DNA from: Nitrospirae bacterium UBA4572
GTDB taxonomy: Bacteria > Nitrospirota > Leptospirillia > Leptospirillales > Leptospirillaceae
DNA length: 15,298 nucleotides
Assembly: GCA_002387725.1 (NCBI GenBank)
Contig: DGKK01000050.1
Coordinates: 1 to 15,298, forward strand
Reading direction: 5' to 3'
The notes beneath the pieces were generated by a model. It had not been told where the DNA came from. It saw nothing but the letters and a program-made list of their open reading frames with translations, and ran no database searches. Position 1 is the first letter of the stretch. Each line of letters begins with the position of its first letter. A program made the translations under genes and the position numbers. Shown here one piece after another: positions 6,979 to 14,417 of the stretch.

Positions 6979-8556
6979 ATGGCTCCCGTTCCCTGGCATC
7001 GCAAGGTCACCACACGCTTTTTTTTATGGCTGTTTTTGGCTCTTTCCCTTGGTTTTTTTATCCTGGGATATCAGATCGACCGGGCGGAGGAGAAGTCTGC
7101 CGTCGACGCCCTTTCCTCCCGTCTTCATTCGGAGTCGACACTTCTTCTTTCCGCTCTTGTCCGCTTCCTGGAAAAAGGAGATCTTTCCGGAGCCCGGACC
7201 CTCTTTGACTCCCTGTCCCGGGCAGGGGGAGATCAAGCGGTTCTTTTTTCGCCTGACGGAAGGACGGTGCTTCTTTCCTCCCGAAAGGTTCCTGCCTTTC
7301 TTCTCAAGGGCCAGGCCGGTCTTCCCGAAGGCTTTCACCAGGGAAGGGACGAGCGGGGCCGAAGGGTGTTTCTCGAGAGATTCCCTCTTACGAGCCGCGT
7401 CTCCTGTCAGGGATGTCCTCCTGCGACCCGATTGGGAACCCTGGTCTTTTACTCTGATGGGAAGGATTTTGCGTCTCGCCTGAACAAGGGGCGCTGGGCC
7501 AGGTTCTGGATGTTTTCCGGAATCCTCGAAACTCTCGTTCTGGTTGTTCTCCTCCTGATTCGCCGCTCATTGGTCCGTCCTCTCGATGGACTCTCCCAGG
7601 CGATCGCCCGGGTGACTCCAGAGGATCCTGATCTCCGCCTCTCCTTTCCTCGGACCAAGGATGACGAGCTGGGCCGTCTTGTCTTTTTTTTGAACCGCTT
7701 TGTCGATCTCTTCCGGGGGTGGATGGGGGAGGTGTCGGATCGGGTTCGCTGGGTGGAGGCCCATGCCGATCTTCTGGGGCGCGACCATGAAAGACGCTAC
7801 CGGAAGGAAGAAGAGGTCCGCCACTCCCTCAACGAGCTGCGGCTTCGGGTTCGGGATCTGATCAATGGGAAGCCCCGCCTCAAAGAGGGCGAGATTGCGG
7901 GAGACCTCTCCTACTTTACGGAGAAGTCGAAGAAGATACGACAGGTAAGCGAGTCTGTTCATGAGTCGGTCCGGGAGGCGCAGAAGCTCTCCAAGGGGCT
8001 GGCCTTGGACGGAGAGTCGCTGGCACGAATGCGACGAAACCTCTCCGAGGCCTTCAATGGAGTGGGAGAGATCTCCCGGGAGCTTCATCTCACAGGGATC
8101 AATGCGGCGATCGAAGCCTCCCATGCGGGGGTGCATGGACGGACCTTCCGGATCGTGGCCGATACCGTGGCCGACCTTTCCCGCAAGACGGAAGGGGCCG
8201 TAAACTCGATCGGAACGGAGCTGTCGACCTTGACCTCACAACTCGAGAGGGTGGTCTCCACGCTCGACTCGGGAGGAGAAGAGATCGACACGGCCGGGCG
8301 TCGTCTCGTGAAGCTTGACGAGCACTGGAAGCTCTTCTTCGAGGCCCTTGGCCGTCTTGAGATCCAGTGGGAAGGTCTCGCCGAGAGGATCTCCTCCGAG
8401 ACCGAAGCTCTCCTCAAGATCCAGGCGATTCTGGATTCTCTTTCCGAGGACTTTCGCGAGCAGCTGGGGCAGAAGCCCCTCGAAGAGCGACACCTGGGGG
8501 AAATCCGGAAGGTCGTCGGGGAGCTCAATGCCGAGATCGAGCGATTTCGGATTTAA
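6979..8556 (+). CDS. MCP-like membrane sensor: periplasmic domain, HAMP and divergent signalling hairpin
   Basis: The 525-residue product begins with a short cytoplasmic stretch and a membrane helix (about 12-30). A periplasmic region of about 150 residues follows, then a second membrane helix (about 176-195), a HAMP domain (RPLDGLSQA ... DDELGRL) and a long coiled coil. Near residue 375, INAAIEASHAG followed by a V-A-D-x-V-x-x-L segment matches the hairpin of methyl-accepting chemotaxis proteins. The tip is divergent: the usual QTN is replaced by ELH, and the positions of Tsr R388 and E391 carry H and V. The periplasmic part contains SCQGCPP (C143, C146), which resembles the CxxCH heme-type motif of related sensors but lacks the histidine. 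Neither ATG 6979 nor an in-frame GTG at 6877 has a good ribosome site; 6979 was chosen because it gives a normal N-terminus. The ligand and the CheA partner are unknown. Confidence 0.75.
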   Translation: MAPVPWHRKVTTRFFLWLFLALSLGFFILGYQIDRAEEKSAVDALSSRLHSESTLLLSALVRFLEKGDLSGARTLFDSLSRAGGDQAVLFSPDGRTVLLSSRKVPAFLLKGQAGLPEGFHQGRDERGRRVFLERFPLTSRVSCQGCPPATRLGTLVFYSDGKDFASRLNKGRWARFWMFSGILETLVLVVLLLIRRSLVRPLDGLSQAIARVTPEDPDLRLSFPRTKDDELGRLVFFLNRFVDLFRGWMGEVSDRVRWVEAHADLLGRDHERRYRKEEEVRHSLNELRLRVRDLINGKPRLKEGEIAGDLSYFTEKSKKIRQVSESVHESVREAQKLSKGLALDGESLARMRRNLSEAFNGVGEISRELHLTGINAAIEASHAGVHGRTFRIVADTVADLSRKTEGAVNSIGTELSTLTSQLERVVSTLDSGGEEIDTAGRRLVKLDEHWKLFFEALGRLEIQWEGLAERISSETEALLKIQAILDSLSEDFREQLGQKPLEERHLGEIRKVVGELNAEIERFRI

Positions 8557-8580
8557 GATCGGGAAAGGAGTCGTCCAAGG

Positions 8581-9006
8581 ATGTCCTGCAAGCTGTCCCA
8601 GAGAGTCGATTATGGAATCCGCGCCATGGTGGAGATTGCCGTGGCGGGGGCGCATGGAATGACAGGAGCGAAGATCGCCGAGCGTTCAAAGATTCCCAAG
8701 CCCTTTCTCAAGCAAATCATGGCGACACTGGTCAAGAACGGCTTTGTGGAGTCAAGCCGGGGCCCTCAGGGAAAGTATCGTCTCCTGCGGGACCCCGCGG
8801 ATATCCGGCTCTCGGGCATTGTCCGGGCACTTGAGGGAACCGTCTCCCTTTATGACCCCTCGTCCCCTCCGGGTCCCGCCCTGCAGACCCTCTTCGACAA
8901 GCTGAGCCAGGCCGTGAATGAGGAGCTAGAAAAGGTCACCTTGGCCGAATGCATCGAGGCCATCGAAAAGGATCGTGGCGGACAACCCCTCATGTTCTAT
9001 ATCTGA
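8581..9006 (+). CDS. Rrf2-family transcriptional regulator lacking the IscR cysteine triad
   Basis: This 141-residue DNA-binding protein has an N-terminal winged helix typical of Rrf2/IscR proteins. KLSQRVDYGIRAMVEIA is followed by the recognition segment KIPKPFLKQIMATLVKNG and the wing SSRGPQGKYRL. IscR and NsrR hold a cluster with three clustered cysteines near residues 90-110. Here the only cysteines are C3 and one near residue 122 (LAECIEA), so a standard [2Fe-2S] or [4Fe-4S] sensor is unlikely. The gene starts 24 bp after the MCP-like gene, with AAAGGAG upstream, so the two are probably co-transcribed. The signal and target genes are unknown; autoregulation of this run is only a possibility. 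Confidence 0.88.
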   Translation: MSCKLSQRVDYGIRAMVEIAVAGAHGMTGAKIAERSKIPKPFLKQIMATLVKNGFVESSRGPQGKYRLLRDPADIRLSGIVRALEGTVSLYDPSSPPGPALQTLFDKLSQAVNEELEKVTLAECIEAIEKDRGGQPLMFYI

Positions 9007-9094
9007 AGGGACAGCTTCCAGGAGAATATCCGGTCTCCCTTTTGTGCACCTGGAGAGGGCAGGCGACCTGCGGCGTTAAGTTTTCAGGAAGAAG

Positions 9095-9137
9095 TCCACG
9101 GCCCCTTGCGTGGAAGGACGTCTTTTTATTTTTTAGA
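9095..9137 (+). terminator. Weak hairpin plus T-rich run between the Rrf2 gene and uppP
   Basis: CCACG at 9096-9100 pairs with CGTGG at 9109-9113, with one extra T-A pair outside. A T-rich run (TCTTTTTATTTTTT) starts at 9121, seven bases after the stem. An alternative GTCC/GGAC pairing brings the stem closer to the T-run. It ends only about 18 bp before the uppP start codon, so it may act as a partial terminator or attenuator rather than a full stop. Confidence 0.35.
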
Positions 9138-9154
9138 AGAAGGTTTGCGATTTC

Positions 9155-10003
9155 ATGACAACATTGCAGGCACTCGTCATCGGCGCCACCCAGGGACTCA
9201 CCGAACTGGCCCCCATCAGCTCCCTGGGACACGGGGTCATCCTCCCGGCTCTCCTGGGGTGGGGAGAGGTGGAAAAGGATCCGTCCTATCTTCCCTTCAT
9301 GGTCTCCCTTCATCTGGGGACGACGGCGGCCCTTCTGCTATATTTTTACCGGGAGTGGATCATCATTCTGAGGTCGTTGGTGGTGCTTCCCGGAGGCCGC
9401 CAGACACCTGAACTCCTGACGGCCCGGAAGGTCTTCTTTCTTCTTGTGGCGGGAACGATCCCAGCGGGGCTTCTGGGGCTTCTCCTGGAGAAAAAAATTC
9501 GACATCTTTTTTCGGCCCCGTCCCTTGCGGCGCTCTTTCTGATCCTCAACGGACTCCTCCTCATCCTGGCCGAATGGATGAGGAGGAAGGGGAGGGGGCC
9601 GGGAGGGATGGTCCTTGAGTCCCTCGGTCTTCGCCGGGCGTTTTCGATCGGGATCTTTCAGGCGGTGGCTCTTCTTCCCGGTATTTCCCGTTCGGGCATC
9701 ACAATGGTGGGAGGCCTGTGGAGCGGTCTTGACCATGAGGACGCCGCAAGGTTTTCCTTTCTCCTCTCGACCCCCATCATCGGGGCGGCGGGGGTTCTGG
9801 AGGTTCCCAAGCTCTTGCACCACGGATCTCCCGGGGCCCTGCACCTGGCACTGGTCGGGGGAGGGATGGCCTTTGTCATGGCGTGGCTGACAACCTTTCT
9901 CCTCATGCGGTACTTCAGAAACTACGAGTCGACCCGGGCGCTGGTCCCTTTCGGCGTCTATTGCCTTTTGGCGGGAGCTTTTTCCCTCTATCTCCTTCAT
10001 TAG
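9155..10003 (+). CDS. uppP: Undecaprenyl-diphosphate phosphatase (UppP/BacA family)
   Basis: The 282-residue membrane protein would dephosphorylate undecaprenyl diphosphate, recycling the carrier lipid for peptidoglycan and surface polysaccharide synthesis; overproduction of this family gives bacitracin resistance. It has the (E/Q)xxxE motif as QGLTE near residues 14-18, followed by PISSLGH, and the PGISRSGIT motif near 175-183. The first motif differs from the usual FLPVSSSGHL: it reads LAPISSLGHG. Multiple hydrophobic helices and a normal length support the call. GAAGG lies about 11 bp upstream of the ATG. Its stop codon overlaps the end of the convergent DUF2231 gene by four bases. Confidence 0.92.
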   Translation: MTTLQALVIGATQGLTELAPISSLGHGVILPALLGWGEVEKDPSYLPFMVSLHLGTTAALLLYFYREWIIILRSLVVLPGGRQTPELLTARKVFFLLVAGTIPAGLLGLLLEKKIRHLFSAPSLAALFLILNGLLLILAEWMRRKGRGPGGMVLESLGLRRAFSIGIFQAVALLPGISRSGITMVGGLWSGLDHEDAARFSFLLSTPIIGAAGVLEVPKLLHHGSPGALHLALVGGGMAFVMAWLTTFLLMRYFRNYESTRALVPFGVYCLLAGAFSLYLLH

Positions 10004-10464
10004 CGAGGAGGAGGGGCCAACGACGGGGGATCGGTCATATGGGATGTTCCGAGTCTGTCGTTGTAAACGAGATGGCCCCCCAGCGTTGCGGCTGCCAAAA
10101 GCGCCAAAAGTCCTCCTCCGGCTATGATTTGTCGTGAGGGGAAGGCTCTTGGGGATCTTTCGCCCACTTTTTTTGTCAGGAGCCATAACAGAAGAAAGAG
10201 GACTCCTCCACTTGTGGCGATCACTCCATGGATAGTGGCCACGAGGGGCAAGGGAATGTGTCGCTCTTTGATGGTGGCAAAAGATTCGACTCCTGTGAAC
10301 AGGGCCAGGGAGAGAAAAAGAAGGGTCAGCTCCAGAGCCCGCTTCTGAATCCGCGGAGGGACCGTTCTCTTAAGCGAGGGGAGAAGTTCCACCACCGCCG
10401 ACAAAAGACCCAACGAGAGGGCAAGATGAACGGCCAGGGGGTGGAAGAGGAACGGGGAAGCCAT
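10000..10464 (-). CDS. DUF2231-type predicted membrane protein
   Basis: This 154-residue protein has four hydrophobic helices (about 3-28, 42-64, 73-97 and 112-134). HPLAVHLAL sits at the start and GGHLVYNDRLG near the end, the conserved histidine-containing marks of the DUF2231 family. The family function is not established; the conserved histidines hint at metal or heme binding, which is speculation. The ATG has AAAGGAG six bases upstream on the minus strand. The gene is convergent with uppP, and the two stop codons overlap (10000-10003). It is divergent from galE, about 130 bp from the galE start. Confidence 0.75.
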   Translation of the reverse strand: MASPFLFHPLAVHLALSLGLLSAVVELLPSLKRTVPPRIQKRALELTLLFLSLALFTGVESFATIKERHIPLPLVATIHGVIATSGGVLFLLLWLLTKKVGERSPRAFPSRQIIAGGGLLALLAAATLGGHLVYNDRLGTSHMTDPPSLAPPPR

Positions 10465-10490
10465 GATGCTCCTTTGTCCGACGAGGGGGC

Positions 10491-10518
10491 TTGGGTCTTT
10501 TCAAGATGGGGCTATTCT
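10491..10518 (+). promoter_or_regulatory. Possible galE promoter with a palindromic -10 region
   Basis: TTGGGT at 10491-10496 and TATTCT at 10513-10518 are 16 bp apart and point toward galE. The -10 lies inside the palindrome GCTATTCTAGC, which reads TAGAAT on the other strand, so a divergent -10 for the DUF2231 gene could share it. No good -35 was found for the minus direction. Confidence 0.35.
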
Positions 10519-10592
10519 AGCATCTGTCGCCTCCCGGACGCATGAGAATCGACCAACTTATGATGCGCTCAAAAGAAGAAGGATCGGCCGTG

Positions 10593-11633
10593 ATGAACGT
10601 TCTGGTGACGGGAGGGACCGGGTATATTGGCTCGCATACGACCGTTCTCCTGCTTGAGGCGGGGCAAAATGTGACCATTGTTGACAACCTGTCGAACAGC
10701 GATAGGTCGGTGGTGGATCGCATCGAGAGGATCGCAGGAAAATCCGTCTCCTTTTTTCAGGCGGATATTCGCGACAGGGGCCGACTGGGAGAGCTTCTGG
10801 CCGGGAAGCCCTTCGATGCCGTCATTCACTTTGCCGGGCTCAAGGCCGTGGGAGAGTCCTCCCGTCTTCCTCTCGAGTACTACGACAACAATGTGGCCGG
10901 AACCCTCTCACTCCTTTTTTCCATGCGGGAGGCCGGCGTGAAGACGCTGGTCTTCAGCTCCTCGGCCACCGTCTATGGAGTCCCTGAGACTCTCCCGATC
11001 ACGGAAGAAGCGGCCCTCTCGGCCACAAATCCCTACGGGGCGACGAAGCTTGTGATCGAAGAGATCCTCCGGAGCCTGGTCGCCTCCGATCCTGACTGGA
11101 AGGTCGGCATCCTGCGCTACTTCAATCCGGTGGGAGCCCATCCCTCGGGGCTGATTGGCGAGGATCCCCGGGATGTTCCCAACAACCTCATGCCCTATGT
11201 GGCCCAGGTGGCGGCCGGAATCCGACCCCATCTCTCCGTCTTCGGAGACGACTATCCCACGCCCGACGGGACCGGAGTCCGGGACTATATCCATGTGATG
11301 GACCTTGCCCTGGGACACCTGGCGGCGCTCCGGGCCCTCTCCGCATGGAGAGACCCGGCTCCGCTGACGGTGAACCTTGGCACGGGAAAGGGCACTTCGG
11401 TCCTCGAAATGGTTCGGGCCTTTGAGAAGGCCTCGGGTCAACCGATCCCCGTCAAGATTGCCCCACGCAGGCCAGGAGATGTCGCCGCCTGCTGGGCCGA
11501 CCCTTCCCTGGCCCAAAAGGTTTTGGGGTGGAAGGCCACGCGCGGGATCGACGAGATGTGTGCCGATGGCTGGCGATGGCAGAGCGGAGAGGCCAGGCGT
11601 CTCGGCAAAAAAGGGACGGACTCCGGTGCGTGA
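10593..11633 (+). CDS. galE: UDP-glucose 4-epimerase
   Basis: The 346-residue enzyme interconverts UDP-glucose and UDP-galactose (possibly also the N-acetyl forms) and supplies galactose units for surface polysaccharides. It starts with the NAD-binding MNVLVTGGTGYIGSH. The catalytic set is S124 in FSSSATVYG and the Y148-x3-K152 pair in NPYGATK. RYFNPVGAHPSG and GTGVRDYIHVMDLA are further GalE hallmarks. ATG 10593 was preferred over in-frame ATG 10542 because the family begins directly with this Rossmann strand and AAGGA lies upstream. The gene overlaps the next one by 8 bp. The product would feed UDP-galactose to a galactofuranose pathway, whose mutase gene in this window is broken. Confidence 0.93.
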   Translation: MNVLVTGGTGYIGSHTTVLLLEAGQNVTIVDNLSNSDRSVVDRIERIAGKSVSFFQADIRDRGRLGELLAGKPFDAVIHFAGLKAVGESSRLPLEYYDNNVAGTLSLLFSMREAGVKTLVFSSSATVYGVPETLPITEEAALSATNPYGATKLVIEEILRSLVASDPDWKVGILRYFNPVGAHPSGLIGEDPRDVPNNLMPYVAQVAAGIRPHLSVFGDDYPTPDGTGVRDYIHVMDLALGHLAALRALSAWRDPAPLTVNLGTGKGTSVLEMVRAFEKASGQPIPVKIAPRRPGDVAACWADPSLAQKVLGWKATRGIDEMCADGWRWQSGEARRLGKKGTDSGA

Positions 11634-11877
11634 CGAATGGTATGGCTACCTGGGGGGAACGATGACGACGATGGCCTTCCTTCCCCAGGTGGTCAAGACA
11701 TTGAGGAGCCGGGATACCCGAAGCCTCTCCTTTGGCATGTATCTTCTTTTTACCTCGGGGGTCTTTCTCTGGCTTCTCTATGGAATCAAGCTCCACGCCC
11801 TGCCCATGATCCTGGCCAACGGGATCACCTTGCTTCTCTCGCTGGTTCTTCTCTGGGCCAAGTGGCGGTGGAAATGA
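11626..11877 (+). CDS. SemiSWEET-type PQ-loop sugar transporter
   Basis: This 83-residue protein has three membrane helices (about 5-24, 36-53 and 58-79), the size and build of bacterial SemiSWEETs, which work as dimers to move sugars across the inner membrane. The PQ motif is P20-Q21 in FLPQVVKTLRSRDTRSLS, and the last helix has an ANG turn with N65, a residue often at the sugar site. It starts with GTG and overlaps the end of galE by 8 bp, with GGGA upstream, which suggests translational coupling. A later in-frame ATG at 11662 would cut into the first helix. The substrate is unknown; a link to galactose or glucose use is inferred from position only. Confidence 0.8.
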   Translation: MRDEWYGYLGGTMTTMAFLPQVVKTLRSRDTRSLSFGMYLLFTSGVFLWLLYGIKLHALPMILANGITLLLSLVLLWAKWRWK

Positions 11878-11972
11878 TCTGGCCAGCGATCGCCTTTACA
11901 AGAAACTTCCTAACATATCAGCCATAAGAGGGAGTCTGTTTTGATGAGATGCACCCAAGGTTCTGACGCGTC

Positions 11973-13760
11973 ATGACATTTTTTTTCTGGAAAGATCCGG
12001 CCTACATTCGAATCCGTCCCTATTTTCACGGATGGGTCCGTCCCTACCGAGGGAAGCTGATCGGGGGCATTCTCTTGGGCTTTGTGGCCTCGGCCATGAC
12101 CTCGGGCGTCCCCTTGGTTCTCAAGCAACTCATCGACCGGATCTTTACCGAAAAGAATACCCATTTTCTGTTTATCCTTCCCTTTTCCTTCTTCCTCCTC
12201 TTTGCCCTGAAGGGGCTGGCCGTCTTTTATCAGAACTATCTCCTCCGCATTGCCGCCCTCCAGATGGTCAACGACGTAAGAAAGACCCTCTTTTCCCACC
12301 TTGTGAGCCTCCCCATGGGATACTATGGGCGAGAAGGGACAGGCTCCCTGATGGGGCGGGTGACCTACGATGCCGAACGCCTTCAGAGCGGCGTGGCCAA
12401 TACCCTCCGGGATCTTGTTCAGCAAGGCTTTACGATCGTGGGCGTTCTGGGGTCGATGATCGTCATGAGCCCCCGGTTGACACTTTTTCTGATGGTGATG
12501 CTCCCGGCCGTGTTGATTCCCATCAGAAAGACCGGGAAAAAGCTCAAGACCCTCTCTCGCCGCACCCAGGAGTCCTTCGGCGATGTGAACCAGCACCTCT
12601 CGGAGACGCTCTCTTCGATTCGACTCATCAAGGGAGTCGTCTCGGAGGAGCTCGAAAAGGAGAAATTCAAGGCTTTCAGCGACGAGTTTGTAGGCGCCCA
12701 GATCAAGACGGCAAAATATTCGAACCTTCTCTCTCCCATCATGGAGACGCTGGGGGCCCTGGCGGCGGGGATTGCCGTCTGGGCGGGAGGCTACGCCGTC
12801 ATCAAGGGAACCTTGAGCTTCGGAACCTTGGTTGGGTTTATTGCCGCCGCCCAGATGCTCTACCAGCCCATCAAGGGCTTTGCCGGAGCCCAGGCCGACA
12901 TTCAGCAGTCTCTGGCGGCGGCGGAGAGGATCGTGGATATTCTTGCCGTTCCGGAGGAGAGGGTCACCTCTCCGGGAGCGAAGACGATCACGGCTCTCCG
13001 GGAAGGCATCGAGTTCCGCCATATCTCCTTTGCCTACCCGGGGACCGAGTCATCGGCCCTCGATGATGTCTCCTTGTCGATCCCAGCAGGAAGCTTTGTG
13101 GCGCTGGTGGGGGCCTCGGGCTCGGGAAAGAGCACCTTGGCCAATCTTCTCCCCCGGTTTTATGAGCCGACGAAGGGGGAGATTCTGTGGGATGGGATGC
13201 CGCTCTCCGAAATTGCGCCCGCCTCGCTTCGGTCGGTCATCGGGTTTGTAACTCAGGACGTGGTCCTCATGAACCAGAGCATCCGGGACAATCTTCTCTA
13301 TGGACTGACGCGGGAGGTCCCGGAAGAGGAGCTGATCGCGGCGGCCAGAACGGCCTACGCCCACGATTTTATTTCAGCCTTGCCGAAGGGGTATGATACC
13401 CGGGTGGGGGAGAGGGGAATCTTTCTCTCGGGCGGAGAAAAGCAGCGGCTGGCCTTGGCCCGAGTGGTTCTCCGGGATCCCTCCCTTCTCGTTCTCGATG
13501 AGGCCACCAGCGCCCTCGACTCGGAGTCGGAGTGGGTCGTTCAGAAGGCCCTCGAGTCGGTCATGAAGGGACGGACCACCATCGCGATCGCCCATCGCCT
13601 TACCACCATCCGTCAGGCCCAGACCGTTTTCGTGCTTGAAAAAGGACGGCTGATCGAATCGGGGTCCCACGAGGAGCTGATGAGGACAGATAGCCGGTAC
13701 AAGAGCTTTATCCTGCACCTCATGAGAACCGGAGAGATGGTGCCCGAGGAGATTCTCTGA
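11973..13760 (+). CDS. msbA: MsbA-type lipid/multidrug ABC exporter (fused membrane and ATPase domains)
   Basis: The 595-residue half-transporter has an N-terminal six-helix membrane domain (about 25-320) and a C-terminal ATPase. Walker A is GASGSGKST near residues 380-388, the Q-loop follows in FVTQDVVL, the signature LSGGEKQ is near 485, Walker B plus D-loop is LLVLDEATSALD near 505-516, and the H-loop is AHRLTT near 540. These features and the length match MsbA and related lipid A or lipid-linked substrate flippases. An in-frame stop lies just upstream of ATG 11973 and no strong ribosome site is visible (AAGG about 13 bp away). Nothing in the sequence separates a lipid A flippase from other exporters of the group, so the symbol is tentative. 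Confidence 0.82.
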   Translation: MTFFFWKDPAYIRIRPYFHGWVRPYRGKLIGGILLGFVASAMTSGVPLVLKQLIDRIFTEKNTHFLFILPFSFFLLFALKGLAVFYQNYLLRIAALQMVNDVRKTLFSHLVSLPMGYYGREGTGSLMGRVTYDAERLQSGVANTLRDLVQQGFTIVGVLGSMIVMSPRLTLFLMVMLPAVLIPIRKTGKKLKTLSRRTQESFGDVNQHLSETLSSIRLIKGVVSEELEKEKFKAFSDEFVGAQIKTAKYSNLLSPIMETLGALAAGIAVWAGGYAVIKGTLSFGTLVGFIAAAQMLYQPIKGFAGAQADIQQSLAAAERIVDILAVPEERVTSPGAKTITALREGIEFRHISFAYPGTESSALDDVSLSIPAGSFVALVGASGSGKSTLANLLPRFYEPTKGEILWDGMPLSEIAPASLRSVIGFVTQDVVLMNQSIRDNLLYGLTREVPEEELIAAARTAYAHDFISALPKGYDTRVGERGIFLSGGEKQRLALARVVLRDPSLLVLDEATSALDSESEWVVQKALESVMKGRTTIAIAHRLTTIRQAQTVFVLEKGRLIESGSHEELMRTDSRYKSFILHLMRTGEMVPEEIL

Positions 13761-13797
13761 TCAATGAATTTTGGACAGCCCTTTTAAGGAGATTGTC

Positions 13798-14370
13798 ATG
13801 AGTGACGAGACTGATTTGGCAAGGGTTGATCCGGAACGTTTGTCGACACAGTTGGGAACGATCGTTCGGGAGATCCATTCGGCGCTCAAGACGATCAGTG
13901 CTCTCTCCGGCCCGCTTGTTTCGGCCCAGGCCACTCTCCCGGGAGCTACAGAGTCGCTTTCGGAGGTTTCCTCCATGACTGAGGAGGCGAGCCAGTCGAT
14001 CTTGACCTTGATCGAGGAGCAGATCGATCTTCAACGGAAGATGGAGGCGCTTCTCCACAAGGAGACCTTGACTCCGACTGATCTTTCTCACTTGGAATCC
14101 TATCTCTCCCTCGATCAGCAGAGCACTCTTCGGGTGATGGGGGCTCTGGGATTCCAGGATCTCGTCCAGCAGAACCTGAAAAAGATCGGACAGTCCATTC
14201 AGATTGTCGAGAACAAGCTCCTTGAAGTGCTCATGCTCCTCCACTGGGAAAAGGGATCAGGAGAGGAAAGCGAAGGAAAAAAGCTTCTGGGCGAACTTTA
14301 CAAGGCCAAAGTCGGAGATCCAACGCGGCAGAGACTCGTTGATGAAATCCTTCGGGAGTATGGAGTTTGA
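13798..14370 (+). CDS. cheZ: CheZ-like chemotaxis phosphatase
   Basis: This 190-residue helical protein carries GFQDLVQQNLKKIG, matching the CheZ active-site helix. D121 and Q125 correspond to the catalytic pair D143/Q147 of E. coli CheZ (FQDLTGQ), which removes phosphate from CheY~P. A preceding hairpin (about 25-110) and a flexible linker lead to a C-terminal tail RLVDEILREYGV. That tail resembles the CheY-binding end VDDLLDSLGF of E. coli CheZ. AAGGAG eight bases upstream sets the start at 13798. The gene follows msbA after 37 bp and is not beside cheA or cheY within the window. The family is likely and the activity inferred. Confidence 0.8.
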   Translation: MSDETDLARVDPERLSTQLGTIVREIHSALKTISALSGPLVSAQATLPGATESLSEVSSMTEEASQSILTLIEEQIDLQRKMEALLHKETLTPTDLSHLESYLSLDQQSTLRVMGALGFQDLVQQNLKKIGQSIQIVENKLLEVLMLLHWEKGSGEESEGKKLLGELYKAKVGDPTRQRLVDEILREYGV

Positions 14371-14417
14371 GGGAGTAGCACATGTTTTAGTTTGGCGAGG
14401 GGACTTGAGAGGATAAC

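Noticed and set aside
11878..11972. TTTACA as a -35 element for the msbA-like gene
   Set aside because: No -10-like hexamer occurs at a suitable distance.
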